Positions 1 through 10,045 of a DNA stretch of 64,000 bases are shown piece by piece. A model generated the notes under the pieces. The model had not been told where the DNA came from. It saw only the letters and a program-made list of their open reading frames with translations, and made no database searches. The translations under genes were made by a program, and so were the position numbers. Origin of the DNA: Lacinutrix neustonica (GTDB lineage: Bacteria; Bacteroidota; Bacteroidia; Flavobacteriales; Flavobacteriaceae); NCBI RefSeq assembly GCF_026625145.1, contig NZ_CP113088.1, positions 3,451,501 to 3,515,500 of the forward strand, written 5' to 3'. Position 1 is the first letter of the stretch. Every line of letters begins with the position of its first letter.

Positions 1-748
1 CATTTTTGGTAATGCGTTCAATATTAGCATGCGATTCTAAAAAGCCTACTAATGCGTTAGAGTCATCGCTTTTGAGTTCGAAAAAACCATTACTCGAAAT
101 CATTTCATCTACCCGACCTGAATACAATTTTTTACCTTTTCTAAGCACAACCACATGACTGCACACTTTTTCTACTTCATCTAATAGGTGAGAGGCTAAC
201 AAAATAGTAGTGCCCTGGCTAGCGATGTATCTTATAATGTCTCGTATTTTATGGATGCCTTGTGGGTCTAAACCATTGGTTGGCTCATCAAGAATTAATA
301 TTTCAGGATCATTTAATAATGCCGAGGCAATAGCCAACCGTTGCTTCATGCCTAGGGAAAAAGTACTGAACTTACTGTCTTTTCTTTCTAGTAAGCCTAC
401 GACTTCTAATTTTTCTTCAATTTTAGAATAATCAATGTCTTTAATTTTACAAACCAGCTTTAGATTTTTGTAAGCAGACATATATGGGTAGAAATTAGGA
501 CGCTCAATTATGGCCCCCACTTTCTTTAATGCATGATGTGTAGAAACGGTGCCGTCGAACCAGCTAAACGTACCACTCGTTTTATTAACTACATTTAAAA
601 CAATGCCCAGCGTGGTAGATTTGCCACTACCGTTTGGACCTAAAATGCCATAGACGTTGCCTTTGTTTATGGTAAAAGATAAATCATCAACAGCCGTTAA
701 ATAGCCGAATTTTTTAGTAAGATTACTTATTTTGAGAATAGTTTCCAA
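1..748 (-). CDS. ABC transporter ATP-binding subunit, 3' end cut by window edge
   Basis: An uninterrupted frame of 249 codons runs leftwards off the window. It shows the ABC ATPase motifs in order: Walker A GPNGSGKST near residues 39-47, an ABC signature LGMKQRLAIASAL, Walker B LILDEPTNGLDP and the switch histidine in LLASHLL. The arrangement is that of a free-standing ATPase subunit of an exporter-type ABC system that would pair with a membrane permease outside the window. The start is read as TTG at 748, because an in-frame stop lies five codons upstream and no ATG intervenes; the resulting METILKISNLTKKFG fits the family. Substrate cannot be told. The gene is divergent from the next one. 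Confidence 0.9.
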   Translation of the reverse strand, partial: METILKISNLTKKFGYLTAVDDLSFTINKGNVYGILGPNGSGKSTTLGIVLNVVNKTSGTFSWFDGTVSTHHALKKVGAIIERPNFYPYMSAYKNLKLVCKIKDIDYSKIEEKLEVVGLLERKDSKFSTFSLGMKQRLAIASALLNDPEILILDEPTNGLDPQGIHKIRDIIRYIASQGTTILLASHLLDEVEKVCSHVVVLRKGKKLYSGRVDEMISSNGFFELKSDDSNALVGFLESHANIERITKN

Positions 749-833
749 TAGTCTGTGAATTTATGGTTGGTTTAAAAGTAAGACGATGTCTAGCGTTTTT
801 TGTTACACTGTGAAAATAAAGTTTTAAATTTGG

Positions 834-1906
834 ATGACATATCATGTTATGAAAGATTTAAAAATTTCCAAGAAAAAACCTTCTTATCCTGTAAATGAGA
901 GATTGCATAAATATCTAACGGAGTACAATAGAAACACTAGAATATCAGTATTATATGATGACTTATTGCGGTTTCAAGGTTCTGTGACGGTTTACGATAA
1001 GGATGATAACGATACGTTATGGATTCGGGTATACTATAATGATTACGAACGGGAAGAAATTGACTTAAGTTTAAAAAGGGTCTATAATAATTTACATTCT
1101 GATGGGAATGAGAAAATCATTCCTTTTTTAAATGTTGATGCCGTAGATTACTGCACGTTTGGGAATTCAAAACCCTTTCGCGTAAAAGTTAGAAATGTTT
1201 TAAATGACAACTACACCTATTTTTATGTAAAAAAAGCCGATGCTTCTAGAATCTATGGATTAGAACTAGAGCATATGCTATCGCCCTATAACTTAAACTT
1301 TATGGTCTATAAGGATACGTTAATAGAGGAGCATATTGCCGGAATTCCAGGGGATGAGTTTATTGAAAATATGCTCGATGATTGTTCAGATTCTGAAAAA
1401 TCACAGATAGCTAAAGAATTTGTGAAGTTCAATGAGCGGTGTATGATTCGACTTTTGGGTGACATGCGAAGCTATAATTATGTTATTGTTCCGACACACG
1501 ATTTTGATCATGTGGTCTTTAAAATTAGAGCGATAGATTTTGATCAACAATCTTACGAAGGGAAGTTTAATGTGTACAGGCCTCAATTCTTTAAGGAAAA
1601 TGCAACGATGGTTAATTTAGTGGCTAAGAAATTTCAAAAAGAATCCATCGATCAATATAAAGTGGAGGAACGCTCTATTATTGCGAAGCGAATGATTAGC
1701 TATCATGACCGTATTTCAGAATTATTAAACTGTATGATTCATGATACCATTTCCCAACCGAACATATCAAGTTATTAAAATCTAAAATCTATGAGTATAC
1801 ACTGGATTTGAAATTTAAACGCAGTAAAAATATGGGCGAAATATTAAAAAATGCTTTAGATTATGTGAAGCGAAATTATGAGGATGTGAATACTAAAGGC
1901 TTTTAA
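834..1906 (+). CDS. Conserved flavobacterial protein, kinase-like features (frameshifted)
   Basis: A protein of about 357 residues once one CCAGA-type break at 1757-1761 is repaired (SQPNISSY stop becomes SQPEHIKLL and runs on to 1906). I know no functional name. The middle carries EEHIAGIPGDEF and the later RLLGDMRSYNYVIV ... IRAIDFDQQSYEG, an arrangement that recalls the catalytic Asp/Asn and metal-binding Asp of protein-kinase-like (aminoglycoside phosphotransferase) folds; this is inference. No signal peptide or membrane segment is seen. Translation may begin at 834 or at the ATG five codons later (849), which gives MKDLKISKKK. It is followed directly by a strong hairpin terminator. Confidence 0.7.
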
Positions 1907-1907
1907 T

Positions 1908-1938
1908 AAAAAAAGCATTTCTTAGAAATGCTTTTTTT
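1908..1938. terminator. Bidirectional hairpin terminator
   Basis: Perfect arms AAAAAAAGCATTT and AAATGCTTTTTTT separated by CTTAG, directly after the stop of the gene ending at 1906 and before the convergent gene ending at 1988. The A- and T-rich arms allow termination from both sides. Confidence 0.85.
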
Positions 1939-1987
1939 ATTACTCATATTTTAAACGAACGGCCGAATATAATTACCATTATTGGTT

Positions 1988-2500
1988 TTAATTCCAATGT
2001 TCTTCAAAGTCTAGATCTTCATAATCATCAATGTTGTAATCGTCATCAAATTCACTCTCCTCATCCGTTTCAGCCTCAAATACTTTTTCGGGAGCACTGT
2101 CAGGTACTTGTCCCTTGACAAACATTAAATTAGGATAGTCCAAACCTTCCAGTTCTTCAACAATTTCGGCAAGTTCTACATAAAAGGTCCACATACTAAA
2201 AAAGTCGTAAACATATATGAGTTTGGTTTGTGCTTCATGTACCGTATCACTTAATGCTGTTTCATTCATTAATCGGACCTCATTTAAGCCATCACTCATA
2301 TCAAACAATGAAATTTCTTCACCTTGATCCCATGTGTCATTACTTAAATAAAAAGAGGCCATTTCAGTCCCATCAAAACCAAAAGATTGCGTGATAATGT
2401 TGTGTAGATCCTCCATCGTGTCGCTTTCTCTAATTTCTAAATCGCGAAACACATCCTCTTCGGTATCATTGTCAAGAATGACTCTAAATCTATAAATCAT
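1988..2500 (-). CDS. Plasmid pRiA4b ORF-3-like family protein
   Basis: A 170-residue protein beginning MIYRFRVILDND, with the pattern of the pRiA4b ORF-3-like family: a beta strand, then ...EDLHNIITQSFGFD, SFYLSND and a conserved YVYDFFSMWTFYVEL segment. The C-terminal third is very acidic (runs of D and E, ending EEHWN). The family's biochemical role is unknown; members are found on chromosomes of many Bacteroidota. Its ATG at 2500 overlaps the stop of the upstream heme A synthase gene by four bases, so the two are probably cotranscribed. Frame is intact. Confidence 0.8.
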   Translation of the reverse strand: MIYRFRVILDNDTEEDVFRDLEIRESDTMEDLHNIITQSFGFDGTEMASFYLSNDTWDQGEEISLFDMSDGLNEVRLMNETALSDTVHEAQTKLIYVYDFFSMWTFYVELAEIVEELEGLDYPNLMFVKGQVPDSAPEKVFEAETDEESEFDDDYNIDDYEDLDFEEHWN

Positions 2501-3572
2501 AAACCTATTTTTTTGGTTGGCGAAGATACAATCTCTTCTGAGTTGTTTGCATGATTATGAATAAAATCTTTTCGGTTTTCTAAATATACATAAAATTGAA
2601 TACCGAAGAGTATCGTGGCAATAACTAAATGTAAGGTTTGCGATAAAAATGGAAAATCGAAATAATACATGGCAATACCAGTTAATATTTCAAAAACAAT
2701 ACAAAGCATAACCAAATCCATCTTTCTATAGCCTAGTTGTAATGTTCTGTTTCTAAATAAAAGCCAACCATTTAAACCAAAAACAAAAATTGAAAACGTA
2801 CGGTGCACATAAAAATGGAGCGTTGGGTTTTGTAGCCAAAGTGATTTCACATAGCCTACCGCTTTCACTTGTTCATCCACGTGCTCCCTAACTTGTGTGC
2901 CTAAAACGACTTGAATGAGCGTAAGAAAAATTGCAAACAAGAGCATCTTTTTAAATGTGGCGTCAGGAATATGCGCTTTAAAGCTGATTTTAGACGCAAA
3001 TATAATATATAAAATAAATGCCACGATCACCAAGGCCATAACCATATGAATGGTAATTTTATAAGGCGATAGGTTGGAGTCTACCACTGTTTTTCCTAAC
3101 CAAGCTTGAAAAGCCATGCCGAAAAGTGTTAAAATGGACAGGATAGTTATCCACTTGTTTTTTCGCCGAACCAAAAGGAAATAATCGTAAAAATTAGAAT
3201 GGGAATTCCGGATAAAGCACCAAATAAGCGATTGATGTATTCTACCCAAGTATGCGTCGCGTTAAAGGTGGCGTAATCGTGTTCGGTATAAGGTTTCCAG
3301 TTGTTTATGTTAAGCGCATGAGAAGAGGTGAATTCATTTTTAGCAACAAGCAGTCCTTCTTCTTTTATAATAACGATCCCTTTCTTGTAGTTGTGATTGG
3401 GCTTAAATTCTAAGTCTGAAGCCTGTGTGGGTGGAATATAATATCCGAAACATTTTGGCCAGTCTGGACAGCCCATTCCTGATCCTGTCATGCGCACGAC
3501 GGCACCAGCGATAATCACTAAATAAACTAAAACAAGCGCTATTTTGGCGAGGGTTCTAAAGTGTTTTTTCAT
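2497..3572 (-). CDS. ctaA: Heme A synthase (COX15/CtaA), frameshifted
   Basis: Converts heme O to heme A for cytochrome c oxidase in the inner membrane. About 358 residues with eight hydrophobic segments. The N-terminus (MKKHFRTLAKIALVLVYLVI, then AGAVVRMTGSGMGCPDWPKC) is the family hallmark, with the cysteine pair region; later NATHTWVEYINRL and HFYVHRTFSIFVF carry conserved heme-ligand type histidines. One CCAGA-type break at 3166-3170 splits it; repair gives ISFWFWRKNKWITILS, as in relatives. A missing A in the adjacent A6 run would be an alternative repair. Its start overlaps the GNAT gene upstream (stop at 3556) and its stop overlaps the next gene. Confidence 0.9.
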
Positions 3573-4020
3573 CTATTTCTTTTTTATAGCAAACGCTATG
3601 CTCCATATTTTTATATTGTCCGTAGTTAGCAATAACACGATACCCGCATTTTTTATAAAACGAAACGGCTTCCACCTGTCGTGTACCTGTTTCTAAAATA
3701 GCAGAGGTGTAGCCCAATTCTTTGGCCCAAATTTCTAAGGCTGTTAAAATACCGCTAGCAATTCCTTTGCCTCTAACGTCTGGTTTAGTAAACATACGTT
3801 TGATTTCTATAGTAGTGGTATTAGAAGATTTAAAGGCGCCGCAAGCCACTGGGATACCATTTAAATAGCCAACAACAACATGTTTTATAACCGCTATAGC
3901 ATTGAATTGATTATAGAAGGCATGCTCGTCACCATCGGTGATTTTTAAATAGTTGTCAAGCGATGTGATCAAGGCAATAAAATCTGGATTATTAGCGTCT
4001 GTTCTAACTATTTTCAGCAT
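3556..4020 (-). CDS. GNAT family N-acetyltransferase
   Basis: A 154-residue single-domain GCN5-related acetyltransferase. The acetyl-CoA binding motif A is seen as KRMFTKPDVRGKGIASGILTALE, followed by TSAILETGTRQVEAVSFYKKCGYR, the usual C-terminal signature. The substrate is unknown; small GNATs of this kind modify amino groups of metabolites or proteins. Its ATG lies 17 bases inside the end of the cca gene upstream and its end overlaps ctaA, so all three look like one leftward operon. Frame is intact. Confidence 0.85.
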   Translation of the reverse strand: MLKIVRTDANNPDFIALITSLDNYLKITDGDEHAFYNQFNAIAVIKHVVVGYLNGIPVACGAFKSSNTTTIEIKRMFTKPDVRGKGIASGILTALEIWAKELGYTSAILETGTRQVEAVSFYKKCGYRVIANYGQYKNMEHSVCYKKEIDEKTL

Positions 4021-5442
4021 CGTTAACCTTCGTTTTTAAGCCTAAAGTTTTTCCTTTTTTTAACATTAAATTAAAGGCGGCTTCATGTTCATTGGGTATT
4101 TCACCTTCTAAAATGGCTTCTTTAATCGCTTCTTTAATAATCCCTATTTCTTTGGAAGGTTTTAAATTAAAGGTCTCCATAATCTCTTCTCCGAGATACT
4201 GGTGGTTGAAAATTACGAACGTGATCCTTTTCTTCAACTTCAATAATTTTTTCTCTAACAATTTTAAAATTGTCATGGTATTTATTGAATTTTTTTGGGT
4301 TTTTAGTGGTGATATCTGCTTCGCAAAGCGTCATTAAATCATCCACATATTCTCCCGCATCGAAGACTAAACGGCGAACAGCCGAATCGGTAACAATATC
4401 TTGAGCCGAGAACAATAGGTCGTGAACTCATAAAGACTAGTTTTTGTACAAACTTCATTTTCTCATTCAGGGGCATTTTTAAACGCTTAAATAAGTGATA
4501 GACCATTTTAGAGCCCTCAAACTCATGGGCATGAAAGGTCCAGCCTACTTTTTTGCTAAATTTTTTAGTCGGTGCTTTACCAATATCATGGAGTAGGGCA
4601 GCCCAACGTAGCCGGACATCATCGGTATGTTTGGAAATGTTATCTACGACCTCTAGTGTGTGGTAAAAATTGTCTTTATGCTTTTGTCCTTCTACTTCAT
4701 CGATCCCTTTTAAAGCGGTCAATTCAGGTAAAATGTATTGTAGTAATCCTGTGTTTTCTAATAATAAAAACCCAACGGAAGGGATATTGCTTTCTAGAAT
4801 TTTGTTCAGTTCAACAACAATGCGCTCATTGGTAATGATTTTAATGCGATGATTATTTTGTGCAATCGCCTCTAGCGATGCTTTCTCTATAGTAAAGCCT
4901 AATTGGGTAGCAAAACGAATGGCACGCATCATGCGTAAAGGATCATCACTATAGGTAATATTAGGATCTAAAGGTGTACGAATGATTTTGTTTTTTAAAT
5001 CCTGAACACCATTAAAAGGATCTAGCAATTCGCCATAATGCGCTTCAGATAAATCTAAAGCCAGTGCATTAATACTAAAATCACGTCGGTTTTGGTCATC
5101 TTGTAAGGAGCCGTTTTCAACCACGGGGTTACGACTATTTTCGTTGTATGATTCTTTTCGCGCGCCAACAAATTCTATCTCGATATCATCATATCTCAGC
5201 ATGGCCGTTCCGTAGGTTTTAAAAACCTGAACCTTTGGTTTGTTTGGTAAGTTGTTAGCGACCTGTTTGGCTAAGGCAATACCATTTCCAATGGCAACGA
5301 CATCGATATCTTTGGCATCGCCTCTTTTTAACAGGTAATCACGCACAAAGCCACCAATGACATAAGCGTCTACGCCTAATTCTTTTGCAGATTTTGAAAT
5401 GATTTTAAAAATAGTATGCTGAAGGGCTTCTTTGTAATTCAT
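4004..5442 (-). CDS. cca: CCA tRNA nucleotidyltransferase with HD domain (two frameshifts)
   Basis: Adds or repairs the 3' CCA end of tRNA in the cytoplasm. Roughly 480 residues. Visible: [20 protein letters not shown] (nucleotidyltransferase GG...D-x-D), [30 protein letters not shown], then an HD domain [18 protein letters not shown]. Two CCAGA-type breaks (4191-4195 and 4406-4410) split the C-terminal part; repair gives ...[23 protein letters not shown] and [15 protein letters not shown], both well conserved in the family. The restored leucine and serine-glycine argue for TCTGG rather than TCCGG as the true sequence. Overlaps the GNAT gene downstream. Confidence 0.92.
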
Positions 5443-5523
5443 GTATCAAATTCCAATTTCTAAATCCCAAATTCCATATCGTTCCCATTGGGGTTTTGGA
5501 ATTTTTATTTTGGAATTTAAATA

Positions 5524-6084
5524 TTATTCGCGAATAATTTTCACTCCCCCATCACTCCCTAATTTAATTATGGTAGATGGGTTCTTAGCGATGGTTTCTT
5601 TTTGCAAATTTACGACATAATCCACACCTTTTAAAATTGCCTCATCTATTTCTTTAAAGGATTTTGGTGTAGGTTTTCCCGCAAAATTGGCTGAGGTAGA
5701 CACAAGAGGTCTCCCTAGATATCTAATGAGTTTTTTACAGAATTCATGGTCTACAATACGGATCGCTAGTGTGTTATCATTGGCTACTAAATTTTCAGCG
5801 ATTCCAGCGGGGGCATCGTAAATAATGGTAGTAGGGTTAACGGCGATATCCAAAATAGTATAGGCCATTTTGGGTACATTGTCCACATGCTTTTCCAGCA
5901 TACCATAATTGTTGACCAAGCAAATAAGTGCTTTTGAGTCGTCGCGTTTTTTTAAGGTATATATTTTTTGCACCGCTGCGGCATTAGCAGCATCACAACC
6001 AATACCCCAAACGGTATCTGTGGGGTACAAAATAAGGCCGCCTCTTTTTAAAACGTCCAGTGCTTTTTCTATTTCTTCTCGCAT
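5524..6084 (-). CDS. tsaC: L-threonylcarbamoyladenylate synthase (Sua5/YrdC family, short form)
   Basis: Makes threonylcarbamoyl-AMP from threonine, bicarbonate and ATP, the first step of the t6A37 tRNA modification. 186 residues, the size of the short TsaC/YrdC form without the extra Sua5 domain. Family hallmarks: GGLILYPTDTVWGIGCDA near the N-terminus, IYTLKKRDDSKALICLV, and RPLVSTSANFAGKPTP. Frame intact. The pairing with cca, another tRNA maturation gene, is suggestive but they are separated by about 80 bases. The choice of tsaC over sua5 is by length only. Confidence 0.88.
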   Translation of the reverse strand: MREEIEKALDVLKRGGLILYPTDTVWGIGCDAANAAAVQKIYTLKKRDDSKALICLVNNYGMLEKHVDNVPKMAYTILDIAVNPTTIIYDAPAGIAENLVANDNTLAIRIVDHEFCKKLIRYLGRPLVSTSANFAGKPTPKSFKEIDEAILKGVDYVVNLQKETIAKNPSTIIKLGSDGGVKIIRE

Positions 6085-6140
6085 TGCTTTTTATTCTTCT
6101 GCAAAATTAATTGAATTTTCGGCGTTAAGAAAGGAAGCAA

Positions 6141-6377
6141 TTATATTTTACTGTAAATCTTTTTAATCGCATCAATGGGATTAAGGTGGAAATACTCAAA
6201 ACCGGATTTATTATATACCATAAAAACTAATTTTTCAGGCCTATTAAGACTTGCCCGAGTACTTCTTTTATTTATTTTTCTATACTTCTTGAAACGTATT
6301 CTAAGTTTGATACAATATATTAGTAATTTTAAGTTAATAGAATCAATATTAAAGCTATAAATTAGCGGCTTAAACGA
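6141..6377 (-). pseudogene. Headless open frame, likely 3' remnant of a lost gene
   Basis: On the minus strand an open frame of 79 codons runs from just after a TAG at 6378-6380 to a TAA at 6141, without an ATG until residue 55 or so (MVYNKSGFEYFHLNPIDA, ending IKKIYSKI). The composition (KLRIRFKKYRKINKRSTR) is basic and protein-like, similar in flavour to tails of glycosyltransferases. It sits exactly at the edge of the polysaccharide island, so I read it as the tail of a gene whose front was replaced when the rightward cluster at 6404 was inserted. It could instead be chance coding potential. The rest of the 6085-6403 interval shows nothing else. Confidence 0.35.
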
Positions 6378-6403
6378 CTAGAAAAGAAGTCAAAATTGTT
6401 TAT

Positions 6404-7483
6404 ATGATTAATGTAACTCAAACTTTTTTACCTCCTATAGAAGAATATAATGCCATTTTAAAAAGGGCTTGGGAAAAAAAATGGTTGACTAATAGAGGAG
6501 AGCTTGTTTTAGAATTAGAGGATAAGATAAAAAACAAGTACCATATTTCTAATATCCTAGCCACAACGAATGGAACATTACCACTTCAAATAGCCATTAA
6601 ATGTCTTGAGTTAAAAGGAGAGATAATCACGACACCTTTTAGTTATATAGCGACTACTTCTAGTATTATATGGGAAGGTTGTCATCCTGTTTTTGTTGAT
6701 ATTGATGAAGAGACTTTTAATATAGATCCATTAAAAATAGAACGCGCCATTACCCCTAAAACCTCTGCAATATTAGCAACACATGTTTTTGGAAATCCTT
6801 GTAAAATTGATGCCATAGCTAAAATCGCAAAAAAACACAATTTAAAAGTCATTTACGACGCTGCACATTCTTTTGGGGTGAGCTATAATAACCAATCCAT
6901 TTTCGAGTATGGAGATGTAAGTACGTGTAGTTTTCACGCGACTAAAATATTTCATACAGGAGAGGGTGGTGCCTTGTTTACAAAGGATAAAGAGTTGTAT
7001 AATAAATTATACTATCATCATAATTTTGGTCACAAAGGGGCCTTAGATTTTCATGGTTTGGGAATAAACGCTAAAATTAGCGAGTTGCAAGCTGCTATGG
7101 GTTTAGCTGTTTTTCCTTATTTAGAGGCTATTTTTGAGAGACGAGAAAGCCTTTACAAACGGTATCAAAAGGAATTGAAAGGGAGCGTGCAATTTCAAAA
7201 AATAGAAAGTAATTGTGACTATAATTATTCGTATATACCGGTTGTTTTCAAGACTGAAAAGCAATTACAAGACGTTGTAAATCTATTAAATAATAATCAT
7301 ATTTATCCTAGGCAATACTTCAACCCTTCATTAAATACTATAGCGTATATTAATGGTGACGTTATGCCTGTTTCAGAATCTATTTCTAGTAGAGTTTTAT
7401 GCTTACCTCTATATTTTGATCTTGCAGAAGCGCAGGTTTTATTAATAAGCAATTTAATACGTAATTGTATTTCTAATGAATAA
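6404..7483 (+). CDS. DegT/DnrJ/EryC1/StrS family sugar aminotransferase
   Basis: A 359-residue PLP-dependent aminotransferase that typically converts a 3- or 4-keto nucleotide sugar to an amino sugar. Seen: ATTNGTLPLQIAIKCLEL near residue 50, TTPFSYIATTSSI, GCHPVFVDIDEETFNIDP, IYDAAHSFG (PLP-binding Asp), and the Schiff-base lysine in CSFHATKIFHTGEGG. The NTG/FSY and HNFGHKG patterns resemble the VioA/FdtB group that acts on dTDP-6-deoxy-ketohexoses; the exact sugar is inference. It overlaps the next gene, a NeuD-type acyltransferase, by eight bases, so the pair probably makes an N-acylated dideoxy-amino sugar for surface polysaccharide. Confidence 0.88.
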   Translation: MINVTQTFLPPIEEYNAILKRAWEKKWLTNRGELVLELEDKIKNKYHISNILATTNGTLPLQIAIKCLELKGEIITTPFSYIATTSSIIWEGCHPVFVDIDEETFNIDPLKIERAITPKTSAILATHVFGNPCKIDAIAKIAKKHNLKVIYDAAHSFGVSYNNQSIFEYGDVSTCSFHATKIFHTGEGGALFTKDKELYNKLYYHHNFGHKGALDFHGLGINAKISELQAAMGLAVFPYLEAIFERRESLYKRYQKELKGSVQFQKIESNCDYNYSYIPVVFKTEKQLQDVVNLLNNNHIYPRQYFNPSLNTIAYINGDVMPVSESISSRVLCLPLYFDLAEAQVLLISNLIRNCISNE

Positions 7484-8117
7484 AAACGACATCAATTTAA
7501 TTGGAGTAGGTAATTATACCGAAGTTATTATTGAATTAGCCATCGATTGTGGTTATAATATTAAAGGGTTATACCATTATAATAAAGATCGCATTGGGGA
7601 AGAGGTTTTGGGTATTACCATTCTTGGCAGTACCGAAGATTTGTATAAAAGCAACCTAGCAGGAAAGCTATTTGCAGTCACAATGGGTGAAAATAGATTG
7701 CGCAATGAAATAGCTGAAAAAATAAGAGGTTTAGGAGGTGTAACCCCAAACCTGATCCACCCGAGAGCAATAGTGAGCGCATCAGCAACTTTGGGTCAAG
7801 GTTGTTTTATTCACCAACAAGCAAAGATAAGTACCGGGAGCACATTAGGTAATGATTGTGTGGTAGATTTTAATAGTTTAGTCGCGCACCATGCAACGTT
7901 AGGAGACGCCTGTTATATGTCTTCCATTGCAATGGTAGGATCTTATTGTACTATAGGGAAGCGCGTGTTATTAGGTATGAATGCTCTTGTTTTACCATTG
8001 CGATTATCTGTAGGCGATGACTGTGTTGTTGGGGGTAAAGCAAATGTTACAAAATCGTTTCCAAATAATTGTTTACTTGTAGGTAATCCAGCTAGAAAAA
8101 TAAAAGAAATAAATTAA
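7476..8117 (+). CDS. NeuD/PglD-type sugar acyltransferase (left-handed beta helix)
   Basis: 213 residues. N-terminal nucleotide-sugar binding Rossmann-like part (NLIGVGNYTEVIIELAIDCG), then hexapeptide repeats forming a left-handed beta helix: LIHPRAIVSASATLGQGCFI, ...ISTGSTLGNDCVVDFNSLVAHHATLGD, ending VVGGKANVTKSFPNNCLLVGNPARKIKEI. Family members acetylate an amino sugar using acetyl-CoA; HHA around residue 138 is the likely catalytic histidine region. It overlaps the aminotransferase upstream and abuts the GT2 gene downstream (stop at 8117, ATG at 8118), a tight three-gene operon. Confidence 0.87.
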   Translation: MNKNDINLIGVGNYTEVIIELAIDCGYNIKGLYHYNKDRIGEEVLGITILGSTEDLYKSNLAGKLFAVTMGENRLRNEIAEKIRGLGGVTPNLIHPRAIVSASATLGQGCFIHQQAKISTGSTLGNDCVVDFNSLVAHHATLGDACYMSSIAMVGSYCTIGKRVLLGMNALVLPLRLSVGDDCVVGGKANVTKSFPNNCLLVGNPARKIKEIN

Positions 8118-9035
8118 ATGAAACCATTATTAAGTATTTGTTGTACAACATATAATCATGTTAAATTTGTTAAGCAGACATTAGATGGTTTTTTATTACA
8201 GGAAACTAATTTTCCAATAGAAATTATAATCCATGATGACGCTTCAACCGATGGCACACAAGATTTGCTTAAAGTCTATGCTGAGAAGGATTCGAGGGTC
8301 AAATTAATTTTGCAACAGGAAAATCAATACTCACAAAATATTAAACCTTGGGCACATTTCTGCTTTCCTAAAGCACAAGGTAAATACATCGCATTATGCG
8401 AAGGAGATGATTATTGGGTTGATCCTTTAAAATTACAAAAGCAAGTCGATTTTTTAGAAGCTAATCCTGAATACACCGTATCCTGGACTAATTTTGAGAT
8501 TCTAAAAAGAGAAGGCCTTTCAAAAAATGATTTCACCTATACGACAGATATTGTAACTATCGATTTTAATAATTTATTTACACCGTACTCTACTTATACT
8601 TTAACAGCGGTTTTTAAAAAGCAGGCACTAAATATAGAATTATATAAAACACTCAAGCACTCGAAGGATAATTCGCTTTATGTCATGTTGTTACAGAAAG
8701 GTAAAGGTGTTTTTATGAATTTTATTTCTGCCGTATACAGAATTCATGAAGGTGGCGCGTATTCTTTACAATCTGATTTTTTTAAGCATTATTCTTCTTA
8801 TTTAAATCTCCAAGAAGTAACCACAATTGTGGCAGAATCGAGGACAAAAAACATTAATAAAATTTTAAAATCTTTGGCTAATGGGGCTGCGTTTTCATCA
8901 TTAAAATCAAAACATTCAGGTGAAAAAATGGATCAAGTTCAGGTGCGATTTATGACAAACCATTTTAATCAAGCCTCTTTTAAAACAAAATTTAAATATT
9001 ATAAGAGACTCTTTAAATATAAGTTTTTAAAATAA
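8118..9035 (+). CDS. Glycosyltransferase family 2
   Basis: 305 residues with a GT-A fold start: LLSICCTTYNHVKFVKQTLDGFL, IEIIIHDDASTDGTQDLL, and GKYIALCEGDDYWVDPLKLQKQVDFLE, whose DD is the metal-binding DXD equivalent. Transfers a sugar from a nucleotide donor, acceptor unknown; cytoplasmic face of the inner membrane is usual. Starts one base after the acyltransferase stop. Its 3' end overlaps by nine bases the end of the convergent GT2 gene on the other strand. Frame intact. Confidence 0.88.
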   Translation: MKPLLSICCTTYNHVKFVKQTLDGFLLQETNFPIEIIIHDDASTDGTQDLLKVYAEKDSRVKLILQQENQYSQNIKPWAHFCFPKAQGKYIALCEGDDYWVDPLKLQKQVDFLEANPEYTVSWTNFEILKREGLSKNDFTYTTDIVTIDFNNLFTPYSTYTLTAVFKKQALNIELYKTLKHSKDNSLYVMLLQKGKGVFMNFISAVYRIHEGGAYSLQSDFFKHYSSYLNLQEVTTIVAESRTKNINKILKSLANGAAFSSLKSKHSGEKMDQVQVRFMTNHFNQASFKTKFKYYKRLFKYKFLK

Positions 9036-10023
9036 ACATTTAAAAAATAATACCAACTTATCAATCGTAGGTATTTTAATAAAGTAACGAGAATCGTTCT
9101 TTATATATTGGTAAAAAGAATAATCATATGCTTTAGCATTTCTAATGGTTCTAACAATTATTTTATCAATGTGAGCTTCAAAAATGGATGGGTTATAGAA
9201 GTTGGTTTTAGAATTTAAGGCTTTCAATTCCTTTGAAGATTCAATCGTTTTTATAATCGCAGTTTTAGAAAGTTGCCGATGTAAATTAACAGCGTTTAAA
9301 TAAAACTTAAGATTAGGGTGGTCCGAGAGATATACCTAAGTTTTGAAGCTGCTGTTCTTTAATGATAACTTCAACTTTTTTTAGGTTCTCAATCTTAGTC
9401 TGGCTAATGTTATTAGGATGCCATCTGTAAAGTAGTAATGACTCCTGTATGTTATGAAATTTTGTTACGGCAATTAATTGACTCCATAGTCTATAATCTT
9501 CAGCTGGGACGTATTCATTTTCAAAACGCAAGTCACCTAAGTGTGATTTCCGAAGCATGACGGTTGGATTACCAATACAGCAATTTTTAAGCATTTGCAC
9601 CTTTAAGCCTTCATGGGAAGCTTGGTGCTTAACGGTTCTGTTTTTCTTATCACCAAAAAAAGTAAACCAAGTGCCGCAAACCCCGTAATCAGGGTTGTTT
9701 ATTAAAAAGGATACCTGCTTCTCAAATCGAGACGGTAGGGCAATATCATCGGCATCAATCAAAGCTATGAATTCTGTTTTTGCTAAAGCAATACCTTCAT
9801 TTCTCAAATGGGCAGGACCCTTGTTCTCTGTTTTATGAATTACTTGTATTCTAGAATCTTTTTTTTGATAATCATCTAAAATGTCTGCTGTTTTATCTGT
9901 TGAGTTGTCATTTAAAATTAAAAATTTGAAATTTTTAAAAGTCTGATTTAGCACACTATCTATAGACGCTTCGCGAAATTCAGCACCATTATATACCGGC
10001 ATTATTACAGTGATTTCAGACAT
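9027..10023 (-). CDS. Glycosyltransferase family 2 (frameshifted)
   Basis: About 332 residues after repair of one CCAGA-type break at 9323-9327, which changes the false end GISLGPP into GISLDHPNLKF and adds some 98 residues to the stop at 9027. N-terminus is classic GT2: MSEITVIMPVYNGAEFREAS, FLILNDNSTDKTADIL, then FIALIDADDIALPSRFEKQV with the DXD-type DAD. C-terminal extension is lysine-rich and predicted helical. The family usually adds single sugars to LPS core or O-unit intermediates; the substrate is unknown. Convergent with the rightward GT2 gene. Confidence 0.85.
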
Positions 10024-10045
10024 GTTTTTGTTTGTTTTATAAAAA

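Noticed and set aside
6175-6360. Plus-strand 61-codon frame before the aminotransferase
   Set aside because: Low-complexity hydrophobic product without family features; the minus-strand remnant in the same place is more protein-like.
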